From Leptodactylus fallax (taxonomy: Eukaryota; Chordata; Amphibia; Anura; Leptodactylidae), in the NCBI GenBank assembly GCA_947044405.1, contig CAMRHE010001069.1, positions 173,151 through 237,150 of the forward strand: 64,000 bases of DNA, given 5' to 3'. How positions within the stretch are numbered: the first letter of the stretch is position 1; the number at the start of each line of letters is the position of its first letter. Below are positions 49,420 through 60,340 of this stretch, one piece after another. The notes under the pieces were generated by a model. That model saw nothing but the letters and a program-made list of their open reading frames with translations. It was not told where the DNA came from and ran no database searches. Made by a program: the position numbers and the translations under genes.

Positions 49420-50030
49420 AAAGTGATGATCTGGTGAGCGCTGGGTTAAAATGTTCAGTAAGATTCATGTTCTTTTTCTTATTAATTAGCACGCGTCCAC
49501 TCCGCCAGATCCAGTACCCAAACTTCATTTGTTATGTTCAGCCAAATGCATGAATAGCTTTTGAGTAATTATTTCCCTACATCATCTAATACCTCTCCGC
49601 ACATCAATTAAAATCCCCTTTAACAAGGAACTGCAGTTTGTTTGAGATCAAATGCCTAGTCCAAAGCTATATCAATCATGTCGAGCTAATTAGCGGGCCT
49701 GCTTTTTATCATTTGTTTTATTTCATTATTCTATTATACACTTCCTAATGAAACCAATTGAACAATTTTAAAATCTTTGTTCAACTAATTTAAAGGCTTA
49801 AAGGCGAGCTACATTACAGAGTCAAGCCTCTGCTTTTATATCTCCAAAAAGGCTGGAAAATTTTTTGAATCAATTACGGAAGACACATATTCTACGTTGT
49901 AATGAAGAATGCAAAAGTTTGCGCGAAAAATATCAGTCAATGGAGCGCTCTCAACAGACAGGTCCGTGAACAAATTAATATTGCTCCATTAGCCAGCCAC
50001 TCGAGGGGTTAAGAACAGTTGCCCTGTGGT
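49420..50030. promoter_or_regulatory. Candidate conserved non-coding element 4
   Basis: About 600 bp of non-repetitive DNA of balanced composition, without open frames, with many homeodomain-type cores: ATTAATTA at 49481-49488, GCTAATTAGC around 49686-49694, ACATCAATTAAAAT near 49600, GAACAAATTAATATTG near 49970. The contrast with the flanking AT-rich and repeat DNA is strong. Of the four candidates this looks most like an ultraconserved enhancer, but no alignment was possible. Confidence 0.42.
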
Positions 50031-50701
50031 TTTGAGCATTCCCAAAAACTTGTGAAGAGGAAAAGTAGCGTTTACCATGGCCGTTAGATCCTAATATTCA
50101 TCATAGTATTCAGCTGATAAAATAATAATAATTGAATAATTTGTAGTTAATTTGTTCCTCTGTGATAAATTTTATCATATTCAATGTTTTTTTTTTTTAA
50201 TATTATGAAAGATTTAGTTGTAAAAAAGAAATTGAAATTTTTTAGAAATTGAAATTTTTTTGCACATATTAAAAATAAAGCACAAATATATATAAACATT
50301 TTCAAATAGTGACACTATATACATACAATACATATACATAAATTAAACAGTTCACCTGATGACTTATAGTACTTACTTTTTTGGACATACACCTCAGTAT
50401 GTAAAATCAAGTTTCTAATCTAGACTAAAAATGAGATCTCAATGTTGTTAGTTAGCAGGATTCACATCACATAAATTTCAATATGTGTAGGTAAAGCAGT
50501 CAGAGATATAATTAGTGTAACAATTTACTTCCTCCTTGCTGATTGATAAAGCAGACATTTAAATTAGTGTAGCGCTTTACTTCCTCCCTGCTGATAGGTA
50601 TGGATAGAAGAAATAAAATAGATAATAGAAATATAAGTAGATAGTACAAAGGAAGATATAAAGATAGATTTTCTATACTTTAGATAGTTATGAGATAAAT
50701 A
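50031..50701. other. AT-rich spacer
   Basis: A direct repeat of GTGTAACAATTTACTTCCTC and GTGTAGCGCTTTACTTCCTC with CTTGCTGATTGATA/CCTGCTGATAGGTA occurs at 50514-50600. Nothing else recognised. Confidence 0.4.
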
Positions 50702-50878
50702 TATAATTTGCAAATAAATTCTTAAAAAATCAGACAATGTGATTTTCTGGATTTGTTTTCTCATTTTGTCTCTCATAGTTGAAGTCTACCTATGATGACA
50801 ATTACAGGCCTCTCTCATCTTTTTAAGTGGGAGAACTTGCACAATTGGTGGCTGACTAAATACTTTTTTTCCCCACTG
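50702..50878. mobile_element. Tc1-A right-end fragment
   Basis: From AATTTGCAAATAAATTC to CCCCACTG next to TA (50879-50880). Nearly identical to the right ends at 9750-9923 and 53990-54163. The rest of the element is absent. Confidence 0.85.
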
Positions 50879-50880
50879 TA

Positions 50881-51408
50881 GCTGCCTAGAGCACATTTTG
50901 CTCACTTGCATGCAAATTAATGTATTTCCATACACAAAAAAAATGATCAGTATGCCATCAGCTTGGAAGTGGTGTAGAAGTAATTTTGGTGGCAGTAGAC
51001 TCTCTTCAATATCTTATCCGAAAGAAACTCCCTAGATAAAAAGTCCTGTGATTACAGCAGCATTGGTATGGAGTCTAGAAGTATTTAGGAGTATACTAAC
51101 AGGGGAAGTGGAAAAGTTTTAATCATGTGGGAGGTCTCAGACTTATGGTGGTCATGACTGTATCTGTAACATGGCAGAAAATGGTGACAACTACCTGCCT
51201 GAAAATTAGGAAGAAGAAAATATATGCAGAATAAGGGGCTAAACTTTAGAAAGAAAGGTTAATACGACAATCCCGTTTCTCTGTAAAGTACTAGATATTT
51301 GGAGCTTGCCTAAAGTAGTCTTGTATAAACTAATATGTTTTGTCACTATTTTATTTTTACTTTAATGTGCCCTTGGCCTGCTCTGGTAAATATCAGACAG
51401 TCATCATT
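50881..51408. other. Spacer, nothing recognised
   Basis: No feature I can support. Confidence 0.35.
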
Positions 51409-52420
51409 AGAGATTGCCGAACCTCTCAAGATTTGTTTTGTTTCAGGTTCGGATAGTTCAGCACTAAGATTCATTTTCAGGGTTGGAAATGGTTTAGCGT
51501 GTAGGAACTGGAGGAGGCGGATAGATCTAGGTGTTGTAACTGTGCCTGCCTTGCACCATGAGGTGATGTCAATACTAGAAAGCACAAGGTCTTGCTGTGT
51601 TTCTAGACTGTGGCCTCTGACGCTCAAATCATTGACCCAGTGGGCCATGACAGCTAATGTATTGTCCCCTGCCCATAATTTATGCTCCATGTATTGAGGG
51701 TGGCGTGAACTTTTCCCCACATGGACATTTACAAGAAGAGGCCCACATGAACATCAAGCAGGGACAAATTTCCTCGAGAAACAATGGAGGATAGGTATTT
51801 TCAGTGGAGATTGTATGCTACCATCAGCTGGAGAAACGCAGTGGATTCTACTAAGTGGCACGGCAGCAACTTATCCAGGTGGGAGGTAAACTTGTGGACC
51901 AGCCGAATGACTGGGCACAGATTGCGTGGATGAGAAGCAGATGAAGATGATAATAATAATCAATGATGATGTGACATTGTCCACCATGTGCTAGGTGTGG
52001 AATGGATTTGGAATTGCCTACTAAGACAATCACTGTGAGAAGGAATGAAACGGTCTTGCTCATGTGGTGCCACTGCTAATTTGTCTTTGCCAAATATGCT
52101 TCCTGTATGCCATCAAAATTCCTAACAGATTTCCCCCTAGTGCCTCTACCAACACTACCACCAGTAGCACAGCACACACAGAACCCTCACTCAATATTTG
52201 TGGTTCACTACTAAAGTCTTTATACGACAACACTGCGGCTATTGGGGCGCTGTCAAGACCAGAAGTAGTGTTGCTGTTGTCATCCGCATTCTTATTGTTA
52301 GTAGTAATACTTGTACAAGTGTTTCCTCCTCCCCTCCTTTTGCCTGTCTCCTGCCATGTTTTTTTCCAGTCATTTTACTGCTTAGTAATTTGGCAACAAT
52401 TTTGACACTGTGTATTTGTT
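51409..52420 (-). mobile_element. Unclassified decayed DNA transposon, foldback-A-like left end
   Basis: The left edge AGAGATTGCCGAACCTCTCA resembles the end of foldback A, but the interior is different and longer. A minus-strand frame (51346-51720) contains LAVMAHWV, weakly reminiscent of the hAT transposase TAHFI region. A Ser/Thr-rich patch lies near 52140-52200 (plus strand ACCAACACTACCACCAGTAG). I cannot place it with confidence; it may be a larger relative of family A or an unrelated relic. Confidence 0.3.
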
Positions 52421-52669
52421 TGATGTTATTGTTTTTTAATAAAAAACATTTTGAGAAAAATTCCAAAGCACTAAAAGGGTCACCTGGTCAGTGAGTGTTA
52501 GACTCGATCACTAGAACTGTGTCAGTCTTTTTGTCAATGTCAGGCTTTTTTTTCAGATTAGCAAAAGTCTAGAATGGGTGAATACACCAAAAAAAAAAAT
52601 GCATAACTAACAGAGATTCTTTTTTTTTGGTTAGGGGAGGCTGCACTACTGCACTACTGTGTATGTATA
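52421..52669. other. Spacer
   Basis: Nothing recognised. Confidence 0.35.
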
Positions 52670-54163
52670 CAGTGGGGGAAAAAAAGTATTTAGTCAGCCA
52701 CCAATTGTGCAAGTTCTCCCATTAAAAAGATGAGGCCGGCCTGTAATTGTCATCATAGGTAGACCTCAACTATGAGAGACAAAATGAGAAAACATATCTA
52801 GAAAATCACATTGTCTGATTTTTAAAGAATTTATTTGCAAATTATGGTGGCACACACTGTTGCTGGTATGTTGGCCCATTCCTCCATGCAGATCTCCTCT
52901 AGAGCAGTGATGTTTTGGGGCTGTCACTGGGCGACATGGACTTTCAACTCCCTCCAAAGGTTTTCTAGGGGTTGAGATCTGGAGAATGGCTAGGCCACTC
53001 CAGGACCTTGAAATTCTTCTTACGAAGCCGCTCCTTCGTTGCCCTGGCGGTGTGCTTGGGATCATTTTCATACTGAAAGACCCAGCCACGTTTCATCTTC
53101 AATGCCCTTGCTGATGGAAGGAGGTTTGCACTCAAAATCTCACCATACATGGCCCCATTCATTCTTTCATGTACACGGATCAGTTGTCCTGGTCCCTTTG
53201 CAGAGAAACAGCCCCAAAGCATGATGTTGCCACCCCCATGCTTCACAGTAGGTATGGTGTTCTTTGGATGCAACTCAGCATTCACTCTCCTCCAAACACG
53301 ACGAGTTGTGTTTCTACCAAACAGTTCTACTTTGGTTTCATCTGACCATATGACATTCTCCCAATACTCTTCTGGAACATCCAAATGCTCTCTAGCAAAC
53401 TTCTGACGGGCCCGGATATGTACTGGCTTAAGCAGGGGGACACGTCTGGCACTGCAGGATCTGAGTCCCTGGCGGCGTAGTGTGTTACTGACGGTAGCCT
53501 TTGTTACGTTAGTCCCAGCTTTCTGCAGGTCAGTCACTAGGTCCCCCCGTGTGGTTCTGGGATTTTTGCTCACCGTTCTTGTGATCATTTTGACCCCACG
53601 GGGTGAGATCTTGCGTGGAGCCCCTGATGGAGGGAGATTATCAGTGGTCTTGTATGTCTTCCATTTTCTAATTATTGCTCGCACAGTTGATTTCTTCACA
53701 CCAAGCTGCTTGCCTATTGCAGATTCAGTCTTCCCAGCCTGGTGCAGGGCTACAATTTTGTTCCTGGTGTCCTTCCACATCTCTTTGGTCTTCACCATAG
53801 TGGAGTTTGGAGTGTGACTGTTTGAGGTTGTGGACAGGTGTCTTTTATACTGATAACAATGTCAAACAGGAGCCATTACTACAGGTAATGAGTGGAGGAC
53901 AGAGGAGCCTCTTAAAGGAGAAGTTACAGGTCTGTGAGAGCCAGAAATCTTGCTTGTTTGTAGGTGACCAAATACTTATTTTCCACCATAATTTGCAAAT
54001 AAATTCTTAAAAAATCAGACAATGTGATTTTCTGGATTTGTTTTCTCATTTTGTCTCTCATAGTTGAGGTCTACCTATGATGACAATTACAGGCCGGCCT
54101 CATCTTTTTAAGTGGGAGAACTTGCACAATTGGTGGCTGACTAAATACTTTTTTTCCCCACTG
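52670..54163 (-). mobile_element. Tc1/mariner element, family Tc1-A, nearly complete
   Basis: The ends are CAGTGGGGGAAAAAAAGTA and the complement of CAGTGGGGAAAAAAAGTA, with TA at 52668-52669 and 54164-54165. The inverted repeats extend about 180 bp. On the left, sequence jumps at about 52849 from the inverted repeat (TTTGCAAATTATGGTGG) into coding sequence, so the last part of the transposase is deleted. Length is 1494 bp. Confidence 0.9.
52850..53798 (-). pseudogene. Tc1-A transposase, 277-codon open part plus broken C-terminus
   Basis: It starts at ATG 53798 with [14 protein letters not shown]. Residues 1-110 form the paired-like DNA-binding region, with the linker [11 protein letters not shown] at 58-68. 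The DDE domain follows, with D153 in [10 protein letters not shown] and D246 in [10 protein letters not shown]. The frame ends at residue 277, immediately after SPDLNP, because one base is missing in CCCC(A)TAG and the TAG becomes a stop. The next residues would have supplied the catalytic glutamate of the D-D34E triad. Downstream sequence still encodes a shifted C-terminal tail to about 52850, where a deletion takes the final residues. Everything before residue 277 is open, so the copy is recent but inactive. Confidence 0.9.
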
Positions 54164-54165
54164 TA

Positions 54166-55384
54166 CATGTGAGGATGGAGGGTTGTCCATGTTAGCATCC
54201 TCTCAGAAAAAAAAGGGAGTGAGAAGCCCAGACAGTTCGCCAATATGGGGCCTTGAAATTCCTGATGTCGGCTCCTTTCTTTTAAAATTCTGGCACTGCT
54301 GCAGCACCCTATTCACTACATTGCTATTTGTCAAAAAAAGAGTCTGGATGAATATCTAAAAGTTGTCCCACTCATCTATATGTAGGGCAGCCCCACAAAA
54401 GCATTAAATGAATCCTGTATGACTTCATAGAAAATTGCAAGGACTGTACCGAGTTTACAAAAGTAAACAGTCATGACGAAAGAAATTGTCATTTTTTTAC
54501 ATTATAGTCAATGTTAACAGACACAGATGGAGGAGGCCTGTCTGTATCCCTTACTCCATTACTGTTAATGTCCATTGCTGTCTTCCTATGACGGATCGCA
54601 GAAACAGACTGTGTGGTTAATGTTAACTAATAGTAGTATGAATATACCCTAATATAGCCACAAGCTATCAGAACCTTTGACAGGCCACAAACTATAACAC
54701 AACTATTGGGGACATCTCCGGACAAAATTTCAGAAAATTGTGTTGTTTTGAAAAGTTGGTCATCTCATGACACATAGGTGGACCAGTCCAACCAAGAGGA
54801 AATGGAAGGAAGAATTCAAGTGTTGTGCTGCAAAACTAGACCATATTGACTGTTGCCTTCCTCTTTTAGAGAGAGATGTAACTAAAATGGCCACTTACAA
54901 TAAACAATGTGTCTTCTCAAAAATTTACTGGTGATTTTTGCTTTCCTCTTTGTGTTCAATAAATCTCAAACTAAGGTATTCCTTATACAAAAGAAAAAGT
55001 AAAAATATCTTGACCTGAGTTTTTATATTATGCTAGGACATTAGCTAGTTATATACCCTCATCGGCAATATATATTTTACACATGTAGCACTTGCACAGC
55101 CCAGGTTTATGCTGGTTGCCTGAGGAATAGTGTACCATTATGTAGGGTGCCCGGATATCGGAGACTGCCAAGTGCCTGGGCGAAGAGACAGAATTGTCTT
55201 GTTATTGCATCTTCTTTCTTTTCATAATACAATACTCATTTCTTATTTCTGACTTTTGTGGACAAATAAAAAGCAAAAAGTAAGAATAAAAAAAAAAAGT
55301 CAAGACCATATTTTAAAGTTCCACGAAAGTACTGAAAAGGAGAGGAATTAAGGGGCTTTCTGGCTAACTAACATTATATTTATT
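54166..55384. other. Spacer with one small inverted repeat
   Basis: GTCAATGTTAACAGACACAG (54508) is partly inverted at ACTGTGTGGTTAATGTTAAC (54608), a foldback of about 150 bp. No gene recognised. Confidence 0.4.
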
Positions 55385-55604
55385 CCCCCGCTCCCCCCCT
55401 AAAAATAGTAATAGGAGCGGTGTTGCAGTTAACCGGAACCTCTGCTATGCAGTGGACAGAGCTACTGCTCCTATGACTTGAATAGGAGAGGCACTACACG
55501 TGCCGCCCATCCACTAGCAGCTTCCGCCACCCGGAGGCTGCTAGAACTGATGATCAGTGCAAGGGGCCGAGACAGATCATATACTGATGACTATGGATAC
55601 TATA
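55385..55604. repeat. T2-like repeat fragment, low confidence
   Basis: Phrases such as CTATGACTTGAATAGGAG and CAGTTAACCGGAACCTCTGC resemble the interior of the 8401 element (TCCTATTCAAGCGAATGGGA). Ends are not seen. Confidence 0.3.
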
Positions 55605-55609
55605 TATGG

Positions 55610-56850
55610 TGTGATGAACCAACTATCAGTTGTATATCTTTCTTAGAAATGTATTTTTACTTGCTCATGAGTCCTCCCCCTACTTGTTGGAATGTTGTGC
55701 TTAAGTTGGGTTTACACTGCTGGACGATACGCTTCAGTGGTTTTATGTGTGTATCATGGGAGATGGCCTGCGATAGCCAGGCAGTTTTATTATCCCAGGA
55801 GAGATGTCCATGGGGGAGAGAAGGCCAGTGACCTTAAGTTCACCCAGAGACACACATCTCTCCCAGCACCTAGGAAGGCATCCACCTCTCCGAGGGCTCT
55901 GCAAAGGAGCGAGAAGGGGGGCTACCTGGGGGGAAGGTGTGGCTGGACACTAGGTATATGCTACAAGGAGAGTGAGCTTTCTTGGTCACTCAGCAAAGAG
56001 GCAGCGAGCAGCTCTGATCTGGGAGAAGATGAGAGAGCTTGTCCTACTGTGGAATGCAGCATGGGTCTAGCATTGAGGCCTGAAGCCTTTCCCTTTGTTC
56101 TGGACAGCATGCTCAGGTGCATCTCAATAAATTAGAATATCTTTGAAACGTTTATTTCTTTCAGTAATTAAATTAAAAAAGTGACCTCCTATATTTTCTA
56201 GATTCTTTACACACAGAGTGTTCTATTTCAAGTGTTTTATTTCTGTAAATGTTGATTATGGATTACAGGTAATGAAAACCAAAATCTAAGAAAATTAGAA
56301 TATTGTAAAAAAGTTCAGTATTGTAAATTCTGTGTGTCACCTGCCAAGGTTTCCTAAGCTTTTAAATGGTCCCTCAGTCTGGTTCAGTAGGACACATAAT
56401 CATGGAAGACGCTAATTATGAATTGAATTACTGAATCACTGGAATAAATGAACGTTTCAAAGATATTCTAATTTATTGAGATGCACCTGTAGAAGACTTG
56501 TTTTCTGTAACTCACTTAAGGAAGTGCCCTAGGCCCAAGAACCTGCTGTGGCCTAGAGAAATGGACTACGAGCCTGTGCCAGTATTTTTTATATCTTTTA
56601 TTTCCCAGTTTATTTTTTGTACCGTAATTTTACCTTTATCTGTATCTTGCTTGGTAATGGATACAGTATATATTCCTGTATATGTTAATGCTTAGTACCG
56701 ACCCACTTGGGTTAATAAATATCTAAAATTTTAAAAGCTCGACTTTGTATTATCCTATTGGCCCGGGACACTCACTGGAGGTGGGTGTGAGGTAATTGAA
56801 GCGATCTCAGGTGTGCTGAACGCGGGTTCGGCAGGATGGGATCCTTCACA
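55610..56850. mobile_element. Solo LTR with perfect 5-bp target duplication
   Basis: The segment begins TGTGATGAAC and ends CCTTCACA, giving the TG...CA rule and a 5-bp inverted end TGTGA/TCACA. TATGG flanks it on both sides (55605-55609 and 56851-56855). An AATAAA signal is at 56714-56719. The 1241-bp total includes a 376-bp MITE, so the LTR proper is about 865 bp. No internal region or partner LTR lies nearby, so it arose by recombination between the two LTRs. The 5-bp duplication fits Gypsy-type or endogenous-retrovirus elements; I cannot tell which. Confidence 0.8.
56114..56489. mobile_element. Tc1/mariner-type MITE inside the LTR
   Basis: The ends CAGGTGCATCTCAATAAATT and AATTTATTGAGATGCACCTG are exact complements and continue into GAATATCTTTGAAACGTT on both sides. 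TA follows the right end, but CT precedes the left end, so the duplication has changed. It is non-coding and 376 bp long. Confidence 0.88.
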
Positions 56851-56855
56851 TATGG

Positions 56856-57159
56856 ATACTATACTATGGATACTATATATGGATACTACAGCCCCTTTGA
56901 ATACAGATATAGCAAAGTTTAACTAAATCTGATAACTTGTAGCATCGCAGTAACTCACAGCTGAAAAACTCAGAACAAAAGCCATTGAAAGCTTATTGTC
57001 AGAGTCTGGTTATATGCAGAGGTATCGACCTTGGGATTGTGGCATACAAGAATTATGTGTTTATGACAAGATAGAATATGTGAAAGGGGAAATATTAGAT
57101 CCTATAAAGGGGAACCAGAAAACATTGTTGAGGTTCTTCAGGGTGAAAGGAAGATAATT
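56856..57159. other. Spacer
   Basis: TATGGATACTA phrases repeat around the LTR insertion site. Otherwise nothing recognised. Confidence 0.4.
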
Positions 57160-57161
57160 TT

Positions 57162-57194
<33 letters not shown>

Positions 57195-58012
57195 GTCCTT
57201 TAATAGTCCCACAATGGGGAAATTCAGTGTGTTACAGCAGCAAAGATAAGATAAGCAGATACAAATACAAATACAACATGTACAGGAATGTTCCCAGGTG
57301 AGAGGCATTACATTAATAGCAGACAGACAGATAGGATGTAGCGGGGGGGGGGGGGATTTAACAGGCAGAGAGATATTTCAGTTCTCTGTGTGTAATGATC
57401 TCCGCTTAGGTCGGTGTTGGTTGTACAGCCTAACCGCGGTGGGGAGGAAAGACTTCCGATAGCGCTCCTTCTCACACCTAGGGTGGAGCAGTCGGTCACT
57501 GACAGTACTGCCCAGCGCGATCACAGTCTCATGCATGGGATGGGACTTCTTCTTCTGCATGGAGATCACCACAGACAGTATCCTTCTGTCACCCACCACC
57601 TGCACTGGGTCCAGTGGGCTCCCCAGGACAGAGCTGGCCTTTCTAATCAGCTTGTCAAGTTTATTTCTGTCCCTGGTTGATATACTGCTCCCCCAGCAGG
57701 CCACTCCAAAGAAGATGGCTGATGCCACTACAGAGTTGAAGAAAGTCCTAAGAAGTGCCCCCCGGATTCCAAAGGCTCTCAGTTTCCTAAGCAGGTAGAG
57801 CCTGCTGTGGCCCTTCCTGTACAGGGCCTCCATATGATCTGCCCAGTCCAGCTTATTATTAAGGAGCAAACCCAGGTACTTATAGGTGTTCACAATCTCG
57901 ATGCCCGTCCCCAGGATGTCCACTGGTTTAGGAGGGCTTCTGCCTTTGCGGAAGTCCACCACCATCTCCTTGGTCTTCCCCGCGTTAATCTTCAGGTGGT
58001 TCCGGTGTCATA
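57160..58012 (-). mobile_element. LINE 3' part with (TAA)n tail
   Basis: Read on the minus strand, the element enters at about 58012 inside ORF2. It ends with a 3' UTR holding TTTCCCCATTGTGGGACTAT and an (ATT)n run (57164-57193 on the plus strand as TAA). The 5' part is missing. Confidence 0.82.
57378..57980 (-). pseudogene. LINE reverse transcriptase, thumb and C-terminal region
   Basis: A 195-codon open frame starts MVVDFRKGRSPPKP, then VNTYKYLGLLLNNKLDW, ALYRKGHSRLYLLRKLR, FFNSVVASAIFFGVACWG and LDKLIRKASSVLGSPLD, ending with RCEKERYRKSFLPTAVRLYN. YLG---NNKLDW and the WG block are hallmarks of the region just after the catalytic YADD motif in CR1/L2/Rex-type ORF2 proteins. The catalytic motif and endonuclease lie upstream and are lost through 5' truncation. 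The surviving part is open, suggesting a younger insertion than the L2 at 24 kb. Clade assignment is tentative. Confidence 0.82.
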
Positions 58013-58399
58013 GATTTCTTTTTTATCATTTTCTTTCTTCTTTTTTCCCATTTTGATCTAACTCTCCTCTTTAGTTGGATGTTTGAGGATAACGGTATAT
58101 ATAATATATTTTTATACTACTTTGTTGTCATATTGGAGAACACAATGTAATAAAAATCATTTTAGAAAACATGAATATAAAATAAGAAAAAAAGAAAAAA
58201 CATTGAAACAGAAAATGTAAGCTTGCTGCGCCGTTTGTTTGATTCATTGAATTAATCTTTGCTAAATCTGTAAATATTATTAGGAAATGGAAATTAGAAA
58301 AATTGAGAACCATTTGTAATGCATTTGTCTCACTCAAAGGGCAAGGTGAGGAGTCAGTGGCTACCATGCAGTCGCTCATCCCCAACACCCACCAGTTGT
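58013..58399. other. Spacer, nothing recognised
   Basis: AT-rich, no recognised feature. Confidence 0.35.
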
Positions 58400-58598
58400 G
58401 TATGGGAAGCCAATGGACCTGTCAGTATATCTTTAGCAAGTGAAAAGAAACCAGAGTACCAGGAAGAAATCCAAACAATCATATAAAGAATAAACAAACT
58501 CCATACAGTTGCCCTTGGTCGGATTGAAACCGAGGACCCCAGCACTGCAAAATGACAGTGCTAACCACTGAGCCACCTAGTACTAACCACTGAGCCAC
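58400..58598 (-). repeat. tRNA-derived SINE with duplicated A-box segment
   Basis: On the minus strand the head contains TGGCTCAGTGG (complement at 58565-58575), fitting the pol III A box. It also has GGTTTCAATCC (complement at 58521-58531), one or two changes from the B box GGTTCGANTCC. A 23-bp unit carrying the A box is tandemly repeated (58565 and 58588). The body continues with GGAGTTTGTTTATTC and GGTACTCTGGTTTC, a diverged form of the fragment at 1828. It is not a functional tRNA gene: the arms do not close. Confidence 0.6.
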
Positions 58599-58904
58599 AT
58601 TTAATGCCCCATCTTCACAAAACATTGACCAATTCATGTGAAAATTGGAATGAGGGCACATTTGGAGAACAAGATGTATTTAAAAAAAAATCCAACTGTT
58701 CCTGTAATATATTATATGATAGACCCTAAAATAATTCAGACCCCAGACTAGACCCAAACATAAATCTCAATCTCAGATCCCAAGTTTCCAGCAAAACTGT
58801 GGCTATATTACAACCGGGCACAGATCTAGCGCTTGCTTCAGAAAACAGTATATCAAGGTGCCTCGACTTCTAGTACAGAATGTCAAGGAGCCATAAAGGG
58901 AGTA
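58599..58904. other. Spacer
   Basis: Nothing recognised. Confidence 0.35.
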
Positions 58905-59206
58905 AGTCACTAGACTCCAGCATATCTCCCAAGCCCTGCAGATAGATAGGTTAGGATCAACTGAATCATACAATTTTTTCCCCTTGTGAATTGCTGACTC
59001 CATTGCAGAGATATCAGTGGTTTTGTCAATAAGTGAATGAGCTCTTGGGAGCAATGAGGGTCTTGGAGCAATGACATCATGAAGAGCTCATTTGAATATT
59101 GACAAAAACAGTGATATCTGGTCAATGGACACACCGATTAACAAGGATAAAACACTGTATGATTCAGGTGGCCCAAAACCCATCTATCTGCAGGGCTGGT
59201 TGATAT
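58905..59206. mobile_element. Foldback element B, copy 1 (both arms)
   Basis: Left arm: GTCACTAGACTCCAGCATAT, GCCCTGCAGATAGATAGGTT, CTGAATCATACAATTT, TTTTGTCAATAAGTGAATGA. Right arm is the complement in reverse order: TCATTTGAATATTGACAAAA, TGTATGATTCAGGTGG, CATCTATCTGCAGGGCTGG. The outer 49 bp of the left arm (58907-58955) is a complete single copy of the minisatellite monomer. It is non-coding. Confidence 0.82.
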
Positions 59207-59209
59207 TAA

Positions 59210-59652
59210 GGATGGGTGAACCTCTGAAGATTCCTTTCATCCAGTGTTCGAATGAAGCGTTCCTCTGGTTTGGATTGGTACTAACTTGTTTGGATAAAAC
59301 TGGATAATTATTATTATCAGACCCCAGAGTATGATAAGTGGAGGCCCAGGGGAGGTGTAAAAAAACATTTATACTCTGATTCCCTCAGCTCTTTTGGGTC
59401 TTCTCGCTACATCTGTCGGAGGAGCGCTGGATGCTTCAAGATAGCCTGAAAGACGTGTGGGAAGGAGAGTATGAATGTTTTTTTATTTTTTACACCCCCC
59501 CCCCCCCCCCGGGTTTCCACCTATTATATTATGGGATCTTAAATTAATCTGAGACAAATCCCAAATTGTTTGGTGTTCGTTAAAAACCAAACAATTTGGA
59601 ATATTCAGGTCGAATCCAGATCGTTGCGAATTAATTCGCCCAACACTAGTTG
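59210..59652. mobile_element. Foldback element A, copy 14
   Basis: Left end AAGGATGGGTGAACCTCTG and right end GAATTAATTCGCCCAACACT. The arms carry CAGAGTATGATAAGTGGAGG and TTCCACCTATTATATTATGG. A run of about 16 C is at 59494-59509. The centre is very short. Confidence 0.7.
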
Positions 59653-60340
59653 ATATGTTTAAAGAATTAATAAATCAATGCAGATTTTGCTTTCCTTAGA
59701 TAACCATAAGTACTATGAATGTTTCGGCACCCATGCTCTCATTTAGGATTGGGCCTTACATCTACCCAGCTCTGTCTATGGTATTGATATATCCATAGAC
59801 TCTCCATGATGAAGGATTCTCAGCTCATCTACACTTTACATTCTAAGTTGTTACAGCTCATTTTTCATCTAAAGCGTAACTTAGAGATTGGCAGATACTT
59901 CGTAAGCGTTTCCAAAAGACTGGAGTGGGGCTTGCTTGCCAGAGTTGAAATCTCTGGTGGTCTACTCAGTGCTTCATCTCCTGAACTAATGTCAGAATTC
60001 TTTAAGCCAACGATCAAACATTGCTTGTGGTTTGCTGCAAAATAAATAGCTGAGAGAATTACTGGGTAAGTGTTATTTAAAGCTTGAAAGCGTCTGGATT
60101 CTTGTCAAAGATTGCCACCAAATCATATAATCACTCCTTGAAGGAGACAGCGGCAATTATCATCATTATGAATTTATGATGCTGCTGATGGCGATGATGA
60201 TGATGGTGAAATAATGATAAAAACTCATTGAGATAGGAAATAGAAAGCGCCTCTGCCTGAGTGAACTTCATTCCTATTATAGTAGTGTGGATGCAGAAAA
60301 CTGACAAATAATTCATGACTTCTTAGTCATCATCAAGGGT
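59653..60340. other. Spacer, nothing recognised
   Basis: A GATGATGATGG-type patch lies at 60179-60210. No exon or family recognised. Confidence 0.35.

Noticed and set aside
58520..58598. tRNA gene
   Set aside because: A- and B-box-like motifs exist, but the B box is altered, the A-box segment is doubled, and no cloverleaf closes. It is a SINE head.
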